Positions 17,766 through 26,199 of a stretch of 64,000 nt of DNA are shown one piece after another; the stretch's first letter is position 1, and each line of letters starts with the position of its first letter. Where the stretch lies: positions 104,655 to 168,654 of the forward strand of contig MKTN01000004.1 of NCBI GenBank assembly GCA_001898235.1, in the 5' to 3' direction. The notes below the pieces were generated by a model. The model saw nothing but the letters and a program-made list of their open reading frames with translations, was not told the DNA's origin and ran no database searches. A program made the translations under genes and the position numbers. The stretch is from Gammaproteobacteria bacterium 39-13. Its GTDB lineage: Bacteria > Pseudomonadota > Gammaproteobacteria > Berkiellales > Berkiellaceae.

Positions 17766-19109
17766 ATGTCAGGTAAAATTGGTTTTTGGTCTGTATTTCA
17801 ATTAGTCACTATAAGCCAGGTTGGTTCGGGCCTTATTCTCCCAGCCAATTTAGCGCCCTATGGTACGTTAAGTTTGGTTGGATGGGTGCTTTCAAGTATT
17901 GGCGCAACCATTTTAGCAGTGATGTTCGCCTCACTTTGTATTCGCTATCCACGTACTGGCGGCCCTCATGCCTATGTACAGGAAGCTTTTGGGGCACCAA
18001 GCGCATTCTTTACGGGTTGGACTTATTGGGTTATTTCTTGGGTCAGCACTACAGCCATAGTAACATCAGCTGTTGCTTATTTTATTCCGCTTATTGGCGT
18101 TAGCTCTACTTTCTTTGAGCTCTTATTAGAATTTTTCATTATCATTGCAGTTACAGCAATCAATCTCAAAGGGGTTTACAAGGCAGGGTCAACCAAATTT
18201 TTGTTTGTTGCCCTAAAAATGTTCCCTTTGCTACTAGTTCCTCTTATTGCGCTTTTCTTTTTTGATAAATCCAATATCCCTGCGATTGAAACAGTTGCTG
18301 GTGACGATATGGCTGGCACACTGAATAATGTTATGCTGCTTACCTTATGGGGTTTTATAGGCTTTGAATCTGCAACTGCAGCGGCAGGAGATGTTAAAGA
18401 TCCCAAACGAATTTTCCCTCCAGCTTTAGTATTGGGAACGCTTTTTGTTGCCTTAATTTACTTTGTCAGTAGCTTAGGAATTATGGGAGTTATACCAGGG
18501 CATATCCTGATGAATACCGAAGCTCCCTATACAGAAACCGCACGTATTATTTTGGGCGGAAACTGGCATCTACTTATTTCCTTTATTGCTTGCATTGTTT
18601 GTATTACTGCAGTCAATGCATGGACCCTTGCTAGCGGCCAAATTGCCTTAGGGATCACTCAAGACGGCTTAATGCCTAAATTCTTTGCCAAAAAGAATAA
18701 GCATGGCGCTCCGGTTTTTGCCTTAGTGCTAAGCTGTATCGGTACCCTACCCTTACTCTTTTTTACCCACAGTGAAAATTTAGCGCAAAAGGTAAATACT
18801 ATTATTGATCTTTCCGTCACAGCATTTCTTTTTGTTTATGTGATCTGTTGTTTAGCCTATTTAAAAATTTTATGGCAGCAAAGAGCAAAAGAGAAAATGT
18901 GGCAGTGGTTTTGCGGGATATTTTCCTTAGGGTTTTGTCTCTGGATTATTTTTTCAACCCCGATGAAAACACTTCTTGTTTGTAGCTTCTTTGTTGTAAG
19001 TGGGTTACCTATCTATATTATTAGACGCAAGAAGTTGAAAGGCACTGGCACTACTACTACGGAAGTGTTCCAATCTACCCCGCCCTCCCTGGCTAGCGAA
19101 GCACCTTAG
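17766..19109 (+). CDS. APC-superfamily amino acid permease (AdiC/PotE-like)
   Basis: An inner-membrane amino acid transporter with about 12 hydrophobic segments. The first helix SVFQLVTISQVGSGLILPANL carries the unwound substrate-binding GSG motif of the APC fold, and helix 6 LLTLWGFIGFESATAAAGDV has the conserved WGFIGFES segment typical of AdiC-like antiporters. 447 residues is normal. The ATG follows AGGA by about 9 bases. The transported amino acid is not predictable. It converges with the attenuator-controlled binding protein at 19238, with repeat copy B between them. Confidence 0.9.
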   Translation: MSGKIGFWSVFQLVTISQVGSGLILPANLAPYGTLSLVGWVLSSIGATILAVMFASLCIRYPRTGGPHAYVQEAFGAPSAFFTGWTYWVISWVSTTAIVTSAVAYFIPLIGVSSTFFELLLEFFIIIAVTAINLKGVYKAGSTKFLFVALKMFPLLLVPLIALFFFDKSNIPAIETVAGDDMAGTLNNVMLLTLWGFIGFESATAAAGDVKDPKRIFPPALVLGTLFVALIYFVSSLGIMGVIPGHILMNTEAPYTETARIILGGNWHLLISFIACIVCITAVNAWTLASGQIALGITQDGLMPKFFAKKNKHGAPVFALVLSCIGTLPLLFFTHSENLAQKVNTIIDLSVTAFLFVYVICCLAYLKILWQQRAKEKMWQWFCGIFSLGFCLWIIFSTPMKTLLVCSFFVVSGLPIYIIRRKKLKGTGTTTTEVFQSTPPSLASEAP

Positions 19110-19122
19110 AAAGGCAACCCCT

Positions 19123-19176
19123 AGCAAAGCAATCCACCTCCTTATGATGGATTGCTTCGCTAAAACTCGCAATGAC
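19123..19176. repeat. Palindromic intergenic repeat, copy B
   Basis: AGCAAAGCAATCCA (19123-19136) pairs with TGGATTGCTTCGCT (19148-19161), with one mismatch, and CTCGCAATGAC follows at 19166-19176. This is the same right end as copy A, and the AAGCAATCCA core is shared with copy C. It lies between convergent genes. Confidence 0.7.
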
Positions 19177-19237
19177 AAAGAAGAGCACATAGTGCCAAAA
19201 CAACCCCTTTCAACTCTGCTTGGGTTATTTTTCCATA

Positions 19238-20233
19238 TTACTCTTTTTTATCTACACCTATCACTTTATCCGCTTTAGCCAACAAATCTTCAGGGAGATC
19301 CAAATGAATAGCCCTAGCCATCTCTAAGTTGATATAAATCGACTGCTTAGACGGCGTTGTCACTGGAATATTATTAGGCGTAGTGCCATTTAGAATTTTT
19401 ATTGCTTTTAAACCAGCATCATAGCCAATCTCATATTGGGCATAACCTAATGCAAGGGTCACTCCTTTAGAGACTGAATCTGGATCATTAGAAAATACAG
19501 GGATCCCATGTTGCTTGGTGAGTCGGGTTAAAGTTTCCATTGCAGACCAAACTGTATTGTCTGAGGGAAGCACAATGAGATCTACTTTAGCAACTAATGC
19601 ATTCACGGCTTGCGTAATATCCATGGAATTTGAAACTGGCGCCTCTACAATCTTCAACATGCTTGATGCCTTTATCATTTCAAGACTTTTTACTGAATTG
19701 GCTTCGCTAGGGTTGTAAATAACACCTATTGCCTTTGATTGTGGACATATTCGCTCTATCATCTCTAATAGGGCTTGAATAGGAGGAGATTCCATTGTTC
19801 CAGTAATATCTTGCCCCGGATGATCAAGATTTTTTACTAAATTAGCCGCAATTGGATCAGTTACACTAGAAAATACAATTGGATTATGATTAGTATTGGC
19901 TGCCAACATAGATTGAGAAGAAGTCGTAGAGATGGCAATAATCACATCAGGTTGCATATAATTTAATTTTTTAGAAATCTGAGCTCCCACGCTTAAATTA
20001 CCTTGTGGTGTTTCATAAATAATTTTTGTATTTTTTCCCTCATGGTAGCCAGCTTCTTTTAAAGCATCAACGATCCCCTGACGTGCTTGATTTAATGAGG
20101 GATGATCTACAATTTGAGTGATCGCAATGGTTTTATAGTTTTCTTGCAATGCCTTGCTCGTATGCTGCGCTATCCCTATATAAATACTTAAAGCAATCAC
20201 TAGCGTTAGCACTAAAATTCGTTTTAAAAGCAT
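19238..20233 (-). CDS. ABC-type substrate-binding protein (TrpX-like, PF04392), probable Phe/Tyr ligand
   Basis: A periplasmic binding protein of the ABC_sub_bind family, with N-terminal signal or anchor sequence LVLTLVIALSIYIGIAQ. Family blocks visible are IAITQIVDHPSLNQARQGI at the start, DVIIAISTTSSQSM, PIVFSSVTDPIAANLV and IGVIYNPSEANSV. 331 residues is typical. TrpX-like members bind aromatic amino acids and are usually encoded with a permease and ATPase; none is adjacent here. The leader codes for a Phe/Tyr-rich peptide with an attenuator, so expression should rise when charged tRNA-Phe or tRNA-Tyr is scarce, which points to Phe/Tyr uptake. AAAGGAG lies upstream of the ATG. Confidence 0.9.
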   Translation of the reverse strand: MLLKRILVLTLVIALSIYIGIAQHTSKALQENYKTIAITQIVDHPSLNQARQGIVDALKEAGYHEGKNTKIIYETPQGNLSVGAQISKKLNYMQPDVIIAISTTSSQSMLAANTNHNPIVFSSVTDPIAANLVKNLDHPGQDITGTMESPPIQALLEMIERICPQSKAIGVIYNPSEANSVKSLEMIKASSMLKIVEAPVSNSMDITQAVNALVAKVDLIVLPSDNTVWSAMETLTRLTKQHGIPVFSNDPDSVSKGVTLALGYAQYEIGYDAGLKAIKILNGTTPNNIPVTTPSKQSIYINLEMARAIHLDLPEDLLAKADKVIGVDKKE

Positions 20234-20294
20234 GAGATTTCTCCTTTGGTTTATAAAGTCCCCAGCTTAAGCTGAGATCTTTTCACCAAAAGAA

Positions 20295-20379
20295 AAAACC
20301 CAGCTTAAGAAGAGCTGGGTTTTCAATATTTCTACAAGCCCAGCTCCAAACTAAAGTAACTAAAGTAAAAGAAGCTGAG
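20295..20379 (-). promoter_or_regulatory. Transcription attenuator: alternative 1:2, 2:3 and 3:4 hairpins with T-run
   Basis: Read on the minus strand. Segment 1, CTCAGCT (20373-20379), can pair with segment 2 (AGCTGGG part of 20339-20346). Segment 2, GAGCTGGG (20339-20346), can pair with segment 3, CCCAGCTC (20312-20319), as antiterminator. Segments 3:4 form the terminator: AAAACCCAGCT with AGCTGGGTTTT (20295-20305 and 20313-20323), 11 pairs, followed by a T-rich tract on the minus strand. The Phe/Tyr codons of the leader peptide lie between segments 1 and 2, where a stalled ribosome would mask segment 1 and free segment 2 for antitermination. Confidence 0.88.
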
Positions 20380-20439
20380 ATTTGGCGAGCAAACTATCGT
20401 TGCGCAACAAGCTATCATTACATTTGTTTTTTTACACAT
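20332..20439 (-). CDS. Phe/Tyr-rich leader peptide of the attenuator
   Basis: A 35-residue frame, ATG to TAG, ending ten bases before the terminator stem. Residues 23-29 read FFYFSYF, coded TTC TTT TAC TTT AGT TAC TTT: four Phe and two Tyr codons in seven, placed between attenuator segments 1 and 2. This is the layout of pheA- or pheST-type leader peptides. The ribosome site is weak (GAG about 9 bases upstream). A protein function apart from translation sensing is not expected. Confidence 0.85.
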   Translation of the reverse strand: MCKKTNVMIACCATIVCSPNLSFFYFSYFSLELGL

Positions 20440-20453
20440 AGCGGTTTACTCGA

Positions 20454-20482
20454 AATATAAGATCTGTCTTTTCACCCTACAA
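20454..20482 (-). promoter_or_regulatory. Likely promoter for the leader peptide and binding protein
   Basis: On the minus strand, TTGTAG (20477-20482) and TATATT (20454-20459) are separated by exactly 17 bases. Transcription would begin just upstream of the leader ATG at 20439. The -35 is weak. Confidence 0.45.
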
Positions 20483-20896
20483 TAGAACGTTTTTTATATC
20501 ATATGCATTTTAGATAAAAGTGCTTATTTTAGGGATGATCTGTTTGAGTGCATTTTAGCCTTGCCAGGACTTGGTATTTTTGCCCTAGGGGCAAAAATAG
20601 AAGGAAAAACAATAGGCAACAGCAATATTTGCTGTAAAGGCGTGATTAGAAAAGAGGTTTTGCTTACAAATTTTCATAATAATTTCTAACATGAATAAAG
20701 ACGCGGCGTCAACCTAATTTGCTAAAGTGCGTCCTTTGCGGCTGGCTAGTCATAATTGAGTATTCATTTAAGTGTAGTTTGCCTCTATGGTTGTGTCAAA
20801 CGAGCAACTACACTGCTTTAAGATAATTTTCAAAAAAATCCTTTACCTTACTATACTGAAAATAACATGGATGGATGCTCGCTATAGGATGGAAAA
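20483..20896. other. Divergent intergenic region with two hairpins
   Basis: ATTTTTGCCC (20576-20585) and GGGCAAAAAT (20589-20598) form a 10-pair terminator-like hairpin, although both neighbouring genes point away from it. Further right, GTGTAGTT (20772-20779) pairs with AACTACAC (20806-20813), and GACGC/GCGTC forms a small palindrome near 20700. The terminator-like element with no obvious upstream gene suggests an untranslated transcript or a decayed gene. No open frame of note. Confidence 0.45.
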
Positions 20897-21427
20897 ATGG
20901 CGCGTAGGTTTATGCAATTTTCTCTATTAATTGGAACAATCTTTAATTTATCTTCTGTTTTTGCACACTATCAGCCTATTCAATCTTCCCCTCACAAAAA
21001 ACTTCAAGTTGATACCATTTTAGTTGAAAAACAAAAACATAAAATGACTTTATATCACAATAATCGTCCCATTAAGACGTATAATATTGCACTAGGCTTT
21101 AACCCTGAAGGGCATAAAGAGCAAGAAGGTGATGGTAAAACACCCGAAGGTGTCTATTATATTACGGGTAAAAACCCACAAAGCCGCTTTCATTTGTCTC
21201 TTAAGCTATCCTACCCATCAATCAACGACCAAAATAAAGCACAAAGAAAAGGGATAAACCCTGGAAGCAATATCATGATCCATGGATTAGGCCCCCGCTT
21301 CCATTCTAAAGGCAAATGGCATGCACTAAAGGATTGGACCTTAGGTTGTATCGCTGTCACCAATGATGAAATAGAAGAAATATTCCATTATGCGGATGTA
21401 GGAACAAAGGTAGAGATCCTTCCTTAA
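20897..21427 (+). CDS. L,D-transpeptidase (YkuD domain, YafK-like)
   Basis: A periplasmic peptidoglycan-modifying enzyme. Signal peptide ends near VFAHYQ. The YkuD domain begins DTILVEKQKHKMTLY, contains GDGKTPEGVYYITGKNP, and has the catalytic pair H129 (MIHGLG) and C151 in DWTLGCIAVTNDE. Short YafK-type proteins often process or release peptidoglycan-attached proteins rather than cross-linking. Length 176 is normal. AGGA lies about 8 bases before the ATG. Confidence 0.92.
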   Translation: MARRFMQFSLLIGTIFNLSSVFAHYQPIQSSPHKKLQVDTILVEKQKHKMTLYHNNRPIKTYNIALGFNPEGHKEQEGDGKTPEGVYYITGKNPQSRFHLSLKLSYPSINDQNKAQRKGINPGSNIMIHGLGPRFHSKGKWHALKDWTLGCIAVTNDEIEEIFHYADVGTKVEILP

Positions 21428-21509
21428 TTAGACTTTTAGTGCCGAAGACACTTTTGACAAGCAAATCCCAAAACTAGTTTGGTTGATTAACAAATTAATT
21501 TTTTAATCT

Positions 21510-23600
21510 CTATGGTTGATCTGCAACCCAAATTGAAGACGAATCAGACTTTTTAAAATTAAACCCCTTCTTTTTAAACAACGCTAAACAAACGCTTACC
21601 ACTTTGGGATCATAGAACTTTCCTTTATTGGTTGATATTTCCTTCAGTGCATTTTTTAGTTTAATCGATGGACGGTAAGGTCGATGAGAGCACATAGCTT
21701 CAACTACATCGGCAACAGTAAGAATACGGGCTTCTAATAAAATTTGTTCACCTTTTAATCCCCTAGGGTATCCTGAGCCGTCAAATCGTTCGTGATGTTG
21801 TCTAATAATCTCAGCGATTGGCCAAGGGAAAGGAATGTCTTTTATAAATTCATAACCAATGTCAGGATGTTTTTTAATAATTTTCATTTCATCAAGATCA
21901 ATTTTTCCAGGTCGATTCAAAATTTCAGCTGGAATATATAATTTACCCACATCATGAACCATCGCAGCTAGTAAAATACTTTTTATTTTTTCAGGTGGCA
22001 ATCCCATTTCTTTGGCAATTTTTATGGCTAGCAATGCGGTTCGTTTTTGATGACCACTAAGATATGGATCACGTTTCTCAACAACCGCCCCTAAAACATC
22101 TAATGTTCTGATTAAAGAGTATTCAATTTCTTGTGCTTCCTTTACAATAATATCTTGTGCTTTATTCCTTTCAAGGAATAAAGTTGCTATTTCGGCAACT
22201 GTTATTAAAAATTTTTCCTCTGCTTTTGATACCGCTCTTTGAGGGGATGCAGATTCAAAACTTATAAAACCAATACGTTCTTGATTATTTGATATTAATG
22301 GAACTATTATTATCGACTTGACTTTATTTTTTACCCAATGTTTTTTCTCGGCACTTGCTTTTTTGTTAAGTTTATCAACATCAGGTATGTGAATGATGGA
22401 TGAACGAATTACATTTTCAAGCAACCAATAAAACTTATTTTTTGAAAAAGAACTTAACTCTATCTTTAACTTTATATTTTGCTTTTTCCAAGAAAAAATT
22501 GTAAAAATCTTATTCTGCGCATTATGTTCTTGAAATAAGCACAATTTCGCCTTTTCATAGTGCACAAACCCACTCAGCAAGGTAAATATTTTATTTAGAG
22601 GAATTTCGTTTTCTTCATAGTTAAAAAATGCAAAAATATTCCCAATTTCATTTAAAGTATTTTGAATTTTAAGTCGCAATCTTAGTTCTCTTTCGAGTTC
22701 ATATCGCTTAGTAAAATCATGAACAATACAAACAATAAATTGGTGGTGGTTTGTGCTTTTTGTCATAGAAAAAGAAACTTCAGCAAAGAATGATGTTTTA
22801 TTTGTTGTTTTGGCAATACAATAGATATCTCCTAATTCAGGAAATTTCTTTTTACCCTTTAAATCAATATTTAGATACTCTGTAATATTTGTACCTAACA
22901 TTTTAGAAGGCAAAATTTGAAATAATTTTGACACAATCGGATTACAGCTCACAACTGTCCCTTTTTTATCGAGCAATATCATCGCGTCTTTAGATGTATT
23001 ATAAATTGTTTTAATATACTCTTCAGTTTGCGTTAACTTTGATTTAAGCCGAATGGTTTGGATCGAGAAAGAAACATTTTTGGCAAGCTGATTTAATAAT
23101 TTGACTTCTCTAGATTTAAATGCATCCTCTTCTGCGGCATAAATTTGAATTGTGCCAATCACTATTTTATTGATTTTAATAGGCAAAACACAAGATGCTC
23201 GAATATTGTATTTAATGGCAAGCTTTAGCCAAGGCTTATAAGCTGGATTTTCTCTCGCATATTGGTTAACCTGAATTTTACCCGTTCGAATACTTAATCC
23301 AGTGGGGCCGCGTCCCCATTTATTTTTTTTAGACCAAGATATTTTTACATTACTAACATATTTGGCACCTGCCCCAGCTTGCGCAATGGGCAAGACACTT
23401 TTAAATTTATCATTTTGCGCATAGCCAACCCAAGCTATTTGGTAGCCTCGTAGTTTACAAATAATTTCACATGCTTTTTGAAGAAAAATAAATTCACTTT
23501 TTTCGGTCATTGAAATTTTACTGATTTTGCTCAGTGCAAAAACCGCACGTTCGGCCTGCTTAAAAGCTTGAAGATCGAAAGTTTCTCGTTTTTTTGCCAC
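21510..23600 (-). CDS. GAF-PAS-GAF-HD-GYP cyclic-di-GMP phosphodiesterase
   Basis: A cytosolic sensor enzyme that hydrolyses c-di-GMP. Residues ~30-190 form a GAF domain, ~205-310 a PAS domain (TIYNTSKDAMILLDKKG), ~320-480 a second GAF, and ~500-690 the HD-GYP domain. The catalytic HD is H549-D550 in MVHDVGKLYIP, and HHERFDGSGYP at 602-612 contains the GYP signature; both are complete. No membrane segments. The start is a GTG with a weak ribosome site, so a few N-terminal residues are uncertain. Ligands of the sensor domains are unknown. No GGDEF enzyme is encoded in this window. Confidence 0.92.
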   Translation of the reverse strand: MAKKRETFDLQAFKQAERAVFALSKISKISMTEKSEFIFLQKACEIICKLRGYQIAWVGYAQNDKFKSVLPIAQAGAGAKYVSNVKISWSKKNKWGRGPTGLSIRTGKIQVNQYARENPAYKPWLKLAIKYNIRASCVLPIKINKIVIGTIQIYAAEEDAFKSREVKLLNQLAKNVSFSIQTIRLKSKLTQTEEYIKTIYNTSKDAMILLDKKGTVVSCNPIVSKLFQILPSKMLGTNITEYLNIDLKGKKKFPELGDIYCIAKTTNKTSFFAEVSFSMTKSTNHHQFIVCIVHDFTKRYELERELRLRLKIQNTLNEIGNIFAFFNYEENEIPLNKIFTLLSGFVHYEKAKLCLFQEHNAQNKIFTIFSWKKQNIKLKIELSSFSKNKFYWLLENVIRSSIIHIPDVDKLNKKASAEKKHWVKNKVKSIIIVPLISNNQERIGFISFESASPQRAVSKAEEKFLITVAEIATLFLERNKAQDIIVKEAQEIEYSLIRTLDVLGAVVEKRDPYLSGHQKRTALLAIKIAKEMGLPPEKIKSILLAAMVHDVGKLYIPAEILNRPGKIDLDEMKIIKKHPDIGYEFIKDIPFPWPIAEIIRQHHERFDGSGYPRGLKGEQILLEARILTVADVVEAMCSHRPYRPSIKLKNALKEISTNKGKFYDPKVVSVCLALFKKKGFNFKKSDSSSIWVADQP

Positions 23601-23913
23601 TGTCGCAGCTCACATCCGAAAATCATTCACTTGTACATTATTTTAGTATAGATTGATGAACCCCGAAAAGCTGGGCAACTAAAATAAATTTCTAACGTGC
23701 AAGCTCAGAATGAAAAATCAGCAAAATACAATTTAAGTAAGGATTTCCAGAAGGGATCACCAGAACCTATAAATGTTTCCACTTGAATAAAATTCAGGCA
23801 AACCAAAAATGATCTTAAGTGATACAGAGCAGTTCGTTGTATCAAGCGTTGTCGTTTTACTTACCTCACAAAGGTTACGATGGCATTCGTGAGGCCTTAT
23901 CAGTAAAATTACA
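23601..23913. other. Intergenic region with hairpins
   Basis: A 313-base gap between two minus-strand genes. GATACA/TGTATC (23821-23843) is a small hairpin. TTTTACT..CCTCAC (23855-23869) can pair with GTGAGG..AGTAAAA (23889-23908), a two-part stem just downstream of the methyltransferase stop and a candidate terminator for it. No gene seen. Confidence 0.4.
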
Positions 23914-24750
23914 TTACAATTTCCGCAACACTAATATCATTCTCCAGGCAGATTTGTCATTTGAAAAGGGAACCGTAATATCCCAATCTCCTAAACTATC
24001 GACTAATTCAAATACACCAGAGAGTGCAATAAGGGCTTTCATTTCTTGAAAGGTATATTCTCGTTGCGGACAATGATCAATTAACTCACCAGATTCTTGA
24101 GGTGAATGATATTTTAAGCGCGCGGTGACCGTTCTCACTTGAGTAATAGGATCAAAATAATCATTCTCATCCCCCCATTGTAGAGAAACGTGGGTATCTC
24201 CTTCAATTCTTTCCCATTTCTCTTCCCAGCGCTCTTCCCATTTTTCTTCCCAATCGTCTTCCCAGTTTTTCCAAGATAATTTACCAACGGCAAACAAATC
24301 ACGAGGATGAGGCATTTCTAAAACATACAAACCATTAGGTGAAAGATTTTTAGCGACTGTTTTAAGATGCTGGATCATGTCTTCATTCGTTAATAAATAG
24401 CAGGTGCTAATTGTAAAAATCGCTGCCAAATCAACCGGAGTCTCTAAAGAAAAATCCCTCATATCACCATGTAGGTAAGTAACCTGGGCATTTTCTTCTT
24501 TTGCTTTTTCTATGCCATACGCAACCATTTCTTTAGAATAGTCTATAGCAATAGATTGGATGTTCCGCTTATTCATATCAATGGCATTGCTGCCAGGACC
24601 TGCAGCCAAATCAAGAAAAGCGGTAGGCCTTGCCTTAAAGAATTTCTGATATAAATGGATTAATGCCTGATTTTCGCTTTTTACATCTTTAAACTGAAAA
24701 AGAAGATCATAAAAATAAGCTTTTGAATAAAATTTATTATGATTTACCAT
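23914..24750 (-). CDS. Class I SAM-dependent methyltransferase with a Trp/Glu repeat insert
   Basis: A Rossmann-fold methyltransferase. Motif I FLDLAAGPGSNAIDM lies near residues 42-56, motif II ends IAIDYSKE, and VTYLHGDMRDF is the acidic motif around the adenine. Between core and C-terminal strands sits an unusual tandem repeat, WEDDWEEKWEERWEEKW, highly charged and probably a helix. I start at ATG 24750, with AGGTGA 7 bases upstream; the longer TTG frame is unsupported. Substrate unknown; the lid or insert may decide specificity. Confidence 0.85.
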   Translation of the reverse strand: MVNHNKFYSKAYFYDLLFQFKDVKSENQALIHLYQKFFKARPTAFLDLAAGPGSNAIDMNKRNIQSIAIDYSKEMVAYGIEKAKEENAQVTYLHGDMRDFSLETPVDLAAIFTISTCYLLTNEDMIQHLKTVAKNLSPNGLYVLEMPHPRDLFAVGKLSWKNWEDDWEEKWEERWEEKWERIEGDTHVSLQWGDENDYFDPITQVRTVTARLKYHSPQESGELIDHCPQREYTFQEMKALIALSGVFELVDSLGDWDITVPFSNDKSAWRMILVLRKL

Positions 24751-24888
24751 TTTTGTATCACCTGATATAGTCACAGCATGTGATTTTTCGGCGAGAAGCA
24801 AGCTCTCGAACAAAAGGAGTGTATATAAAATACATAACTTTTACGAGATGAGCAGCGACAACAAAGTCGAAAATTCAGATGCGACAAC

Positions 24889-26082
24889 TTAAACAACTTG
24901 ACCTGCAGCCCAGCCTGAAGACCATGCCCATTGAAAATTGTATCCTCCTAACCAACCTGTGACATCCAACACTTCACCGATAAAATATAATCCTTTTATT
25001 GTATTAGATCCCATGGTTTTAGAGGATATTGCATTGCAATCTACCCCACCTAAGGTTACTTCAGCAGTACGATATCCTTCAGTTCCATTGGGTTTAACAC
25101 TCCATTCGTGGAACGCTAAAGCAATTTCTGAGAACGCTGCTAATGTAAAAGCTTGCAATGGCTTTTGTCCTAATTCAGGCGTGATAAAAATACCGACCAA
25201 CCGTTTGACAAAATGCTCAGCTAAAAACTCCTTTAAGGAACGATTAGGAAATTGTTTTTGCGCTGATTTAAATAAGCTAATAAGATCTTTATCTGGCAAT
25301 AAATTAATTTTAATTTCATCACCCGGTTGCCAATAATTAGAAATTTGCAACACTGCTGGCCCACTTAATCCACGGTGGGTAAATAAAATATTCTCTCTAA
25401 AGCTTTTCCCATTAGAGGAGGTCAGACTATCATTAGAAATGCCTGATAAAGAGATATATTTTTCTTTATCATCTGGTTGCAATGTAACAGGTACAAGACC
25501 TGCTCGGGTTGGCCAAACCTTTATATTAAACTGCGCAGCTATTTTATAGCCAAAAGGGCTTGCGCCCATCGTTGGAATGGATAGACCGCCTGTCGCAATA
25601 ACGAGAGATTGGGTTCTATATTCACCCTGATTGCTTTTAACATTAAAAAGATTATTATCCAGTTGCTGAATGCTATCTATGGTTTCATTTAATTGGATGG
25701 TAACACCAGCAATACGGCATTCTTCCAAAAGCATGTTCAATATGTCTTTTGAGGTGTGATCACAAAATAACTGCCCCAAAGTCTTTTCATGGAAAGCTAC
25801 CCCATGTTTTTTCACCAAGTTGATAAAATCCCATTGTGTATACCGACTTAACGCAGATTTACAAAAATGAGGATTGTGTGAAAGGTATTTATCAGGGCTC
25901 ACATGATAATTAGTGAAATTGCATCTTCCACCACCAGACATCAAAATTTTTTTACCTGGCTTATTAGCATGATCAATGATAAGTGTCTTGCGTCCACGTT
26001 TTGCCGCTTCAATGGCGCACATCAGACCTGCAGCGCCTGCACCTACAATAAGGACATCAATCTGGATGGGGTTTGAATTCAA
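24889..26082 (-). CDS. HI0933/BaiN-family FAD flavoprotein
   Basis: A flavoprotein of the YhiN/HI0933/BaiN family, likely an NAD(P)/FAD oxidoreductase. The dinucleotide-binding motif VLIVGAGAAGLMCAIEAAK (GAGAAG at 14-19) and the family signature GKKILMSGGGRCNFTN are clear; VIATGGLSIPTMGASPFGYKIA and the C-terminal GEVLDVTGWLGGYNFQWAWSSG are also diagnostic. 397 residues is normal. The start is TTG without a good ribosome site but places the fold correctly. The natural substrate is mostly unknown in this family; some gut relatives reduce bile-acid intermediates. Confidence 0.9.
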   Translation of the reverse strand: MNSNPIQIDVLIVGAGAAGLMCAIEAAKRGRKTLIIDHANKPGKKILMSGGGRCNFTNYHVSPDKYLSHNPHFCKSALSRYTQWDFINLVKKHGVAFHEKTLGQLFCDHTSKDILNMLLEECRIAGVTIQLNETIDSIQQLDNNLFNVKSNQGEYRTQSLVIATGGLSIPTMGASPFGYKIAAQFNIKVWPTRAGLVPVTLQPDDKEKYISLSGISNDSLTSSNGKSFRENILFTHRGLSGPAVLQISNYWQPGDEIKINLLPDKDLISLFKSAQKQFPNRSLKEFLAEHFVKRLVGIFITPELGQKPLQAFTLAAFSEIALAFHEWSVKPNGTEGYRTAEVTLGGVDCNAISSKTMGSNTIKGLYFIGEVLDVTGWLGGYNFQWAWSSGWAAGQVV

Positions 26083-26199
26083 GCGATTGCATTGTGATAG
26101 CGACTAAAATTGGCCGAAATGGTGCCATAGTAATAGTATTACGTCAAATCCACAAAAGTAAACTAAATGACTTGCATTTAAAAGACTAAGAACTTACCC

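Noticed and set aside
23819..24049. 76-codon plus-strand frame as a transposase fragment
   Set aside because: Two thirds overlap the end of the methyltransferase gene antisense; no transposase motif can be named.
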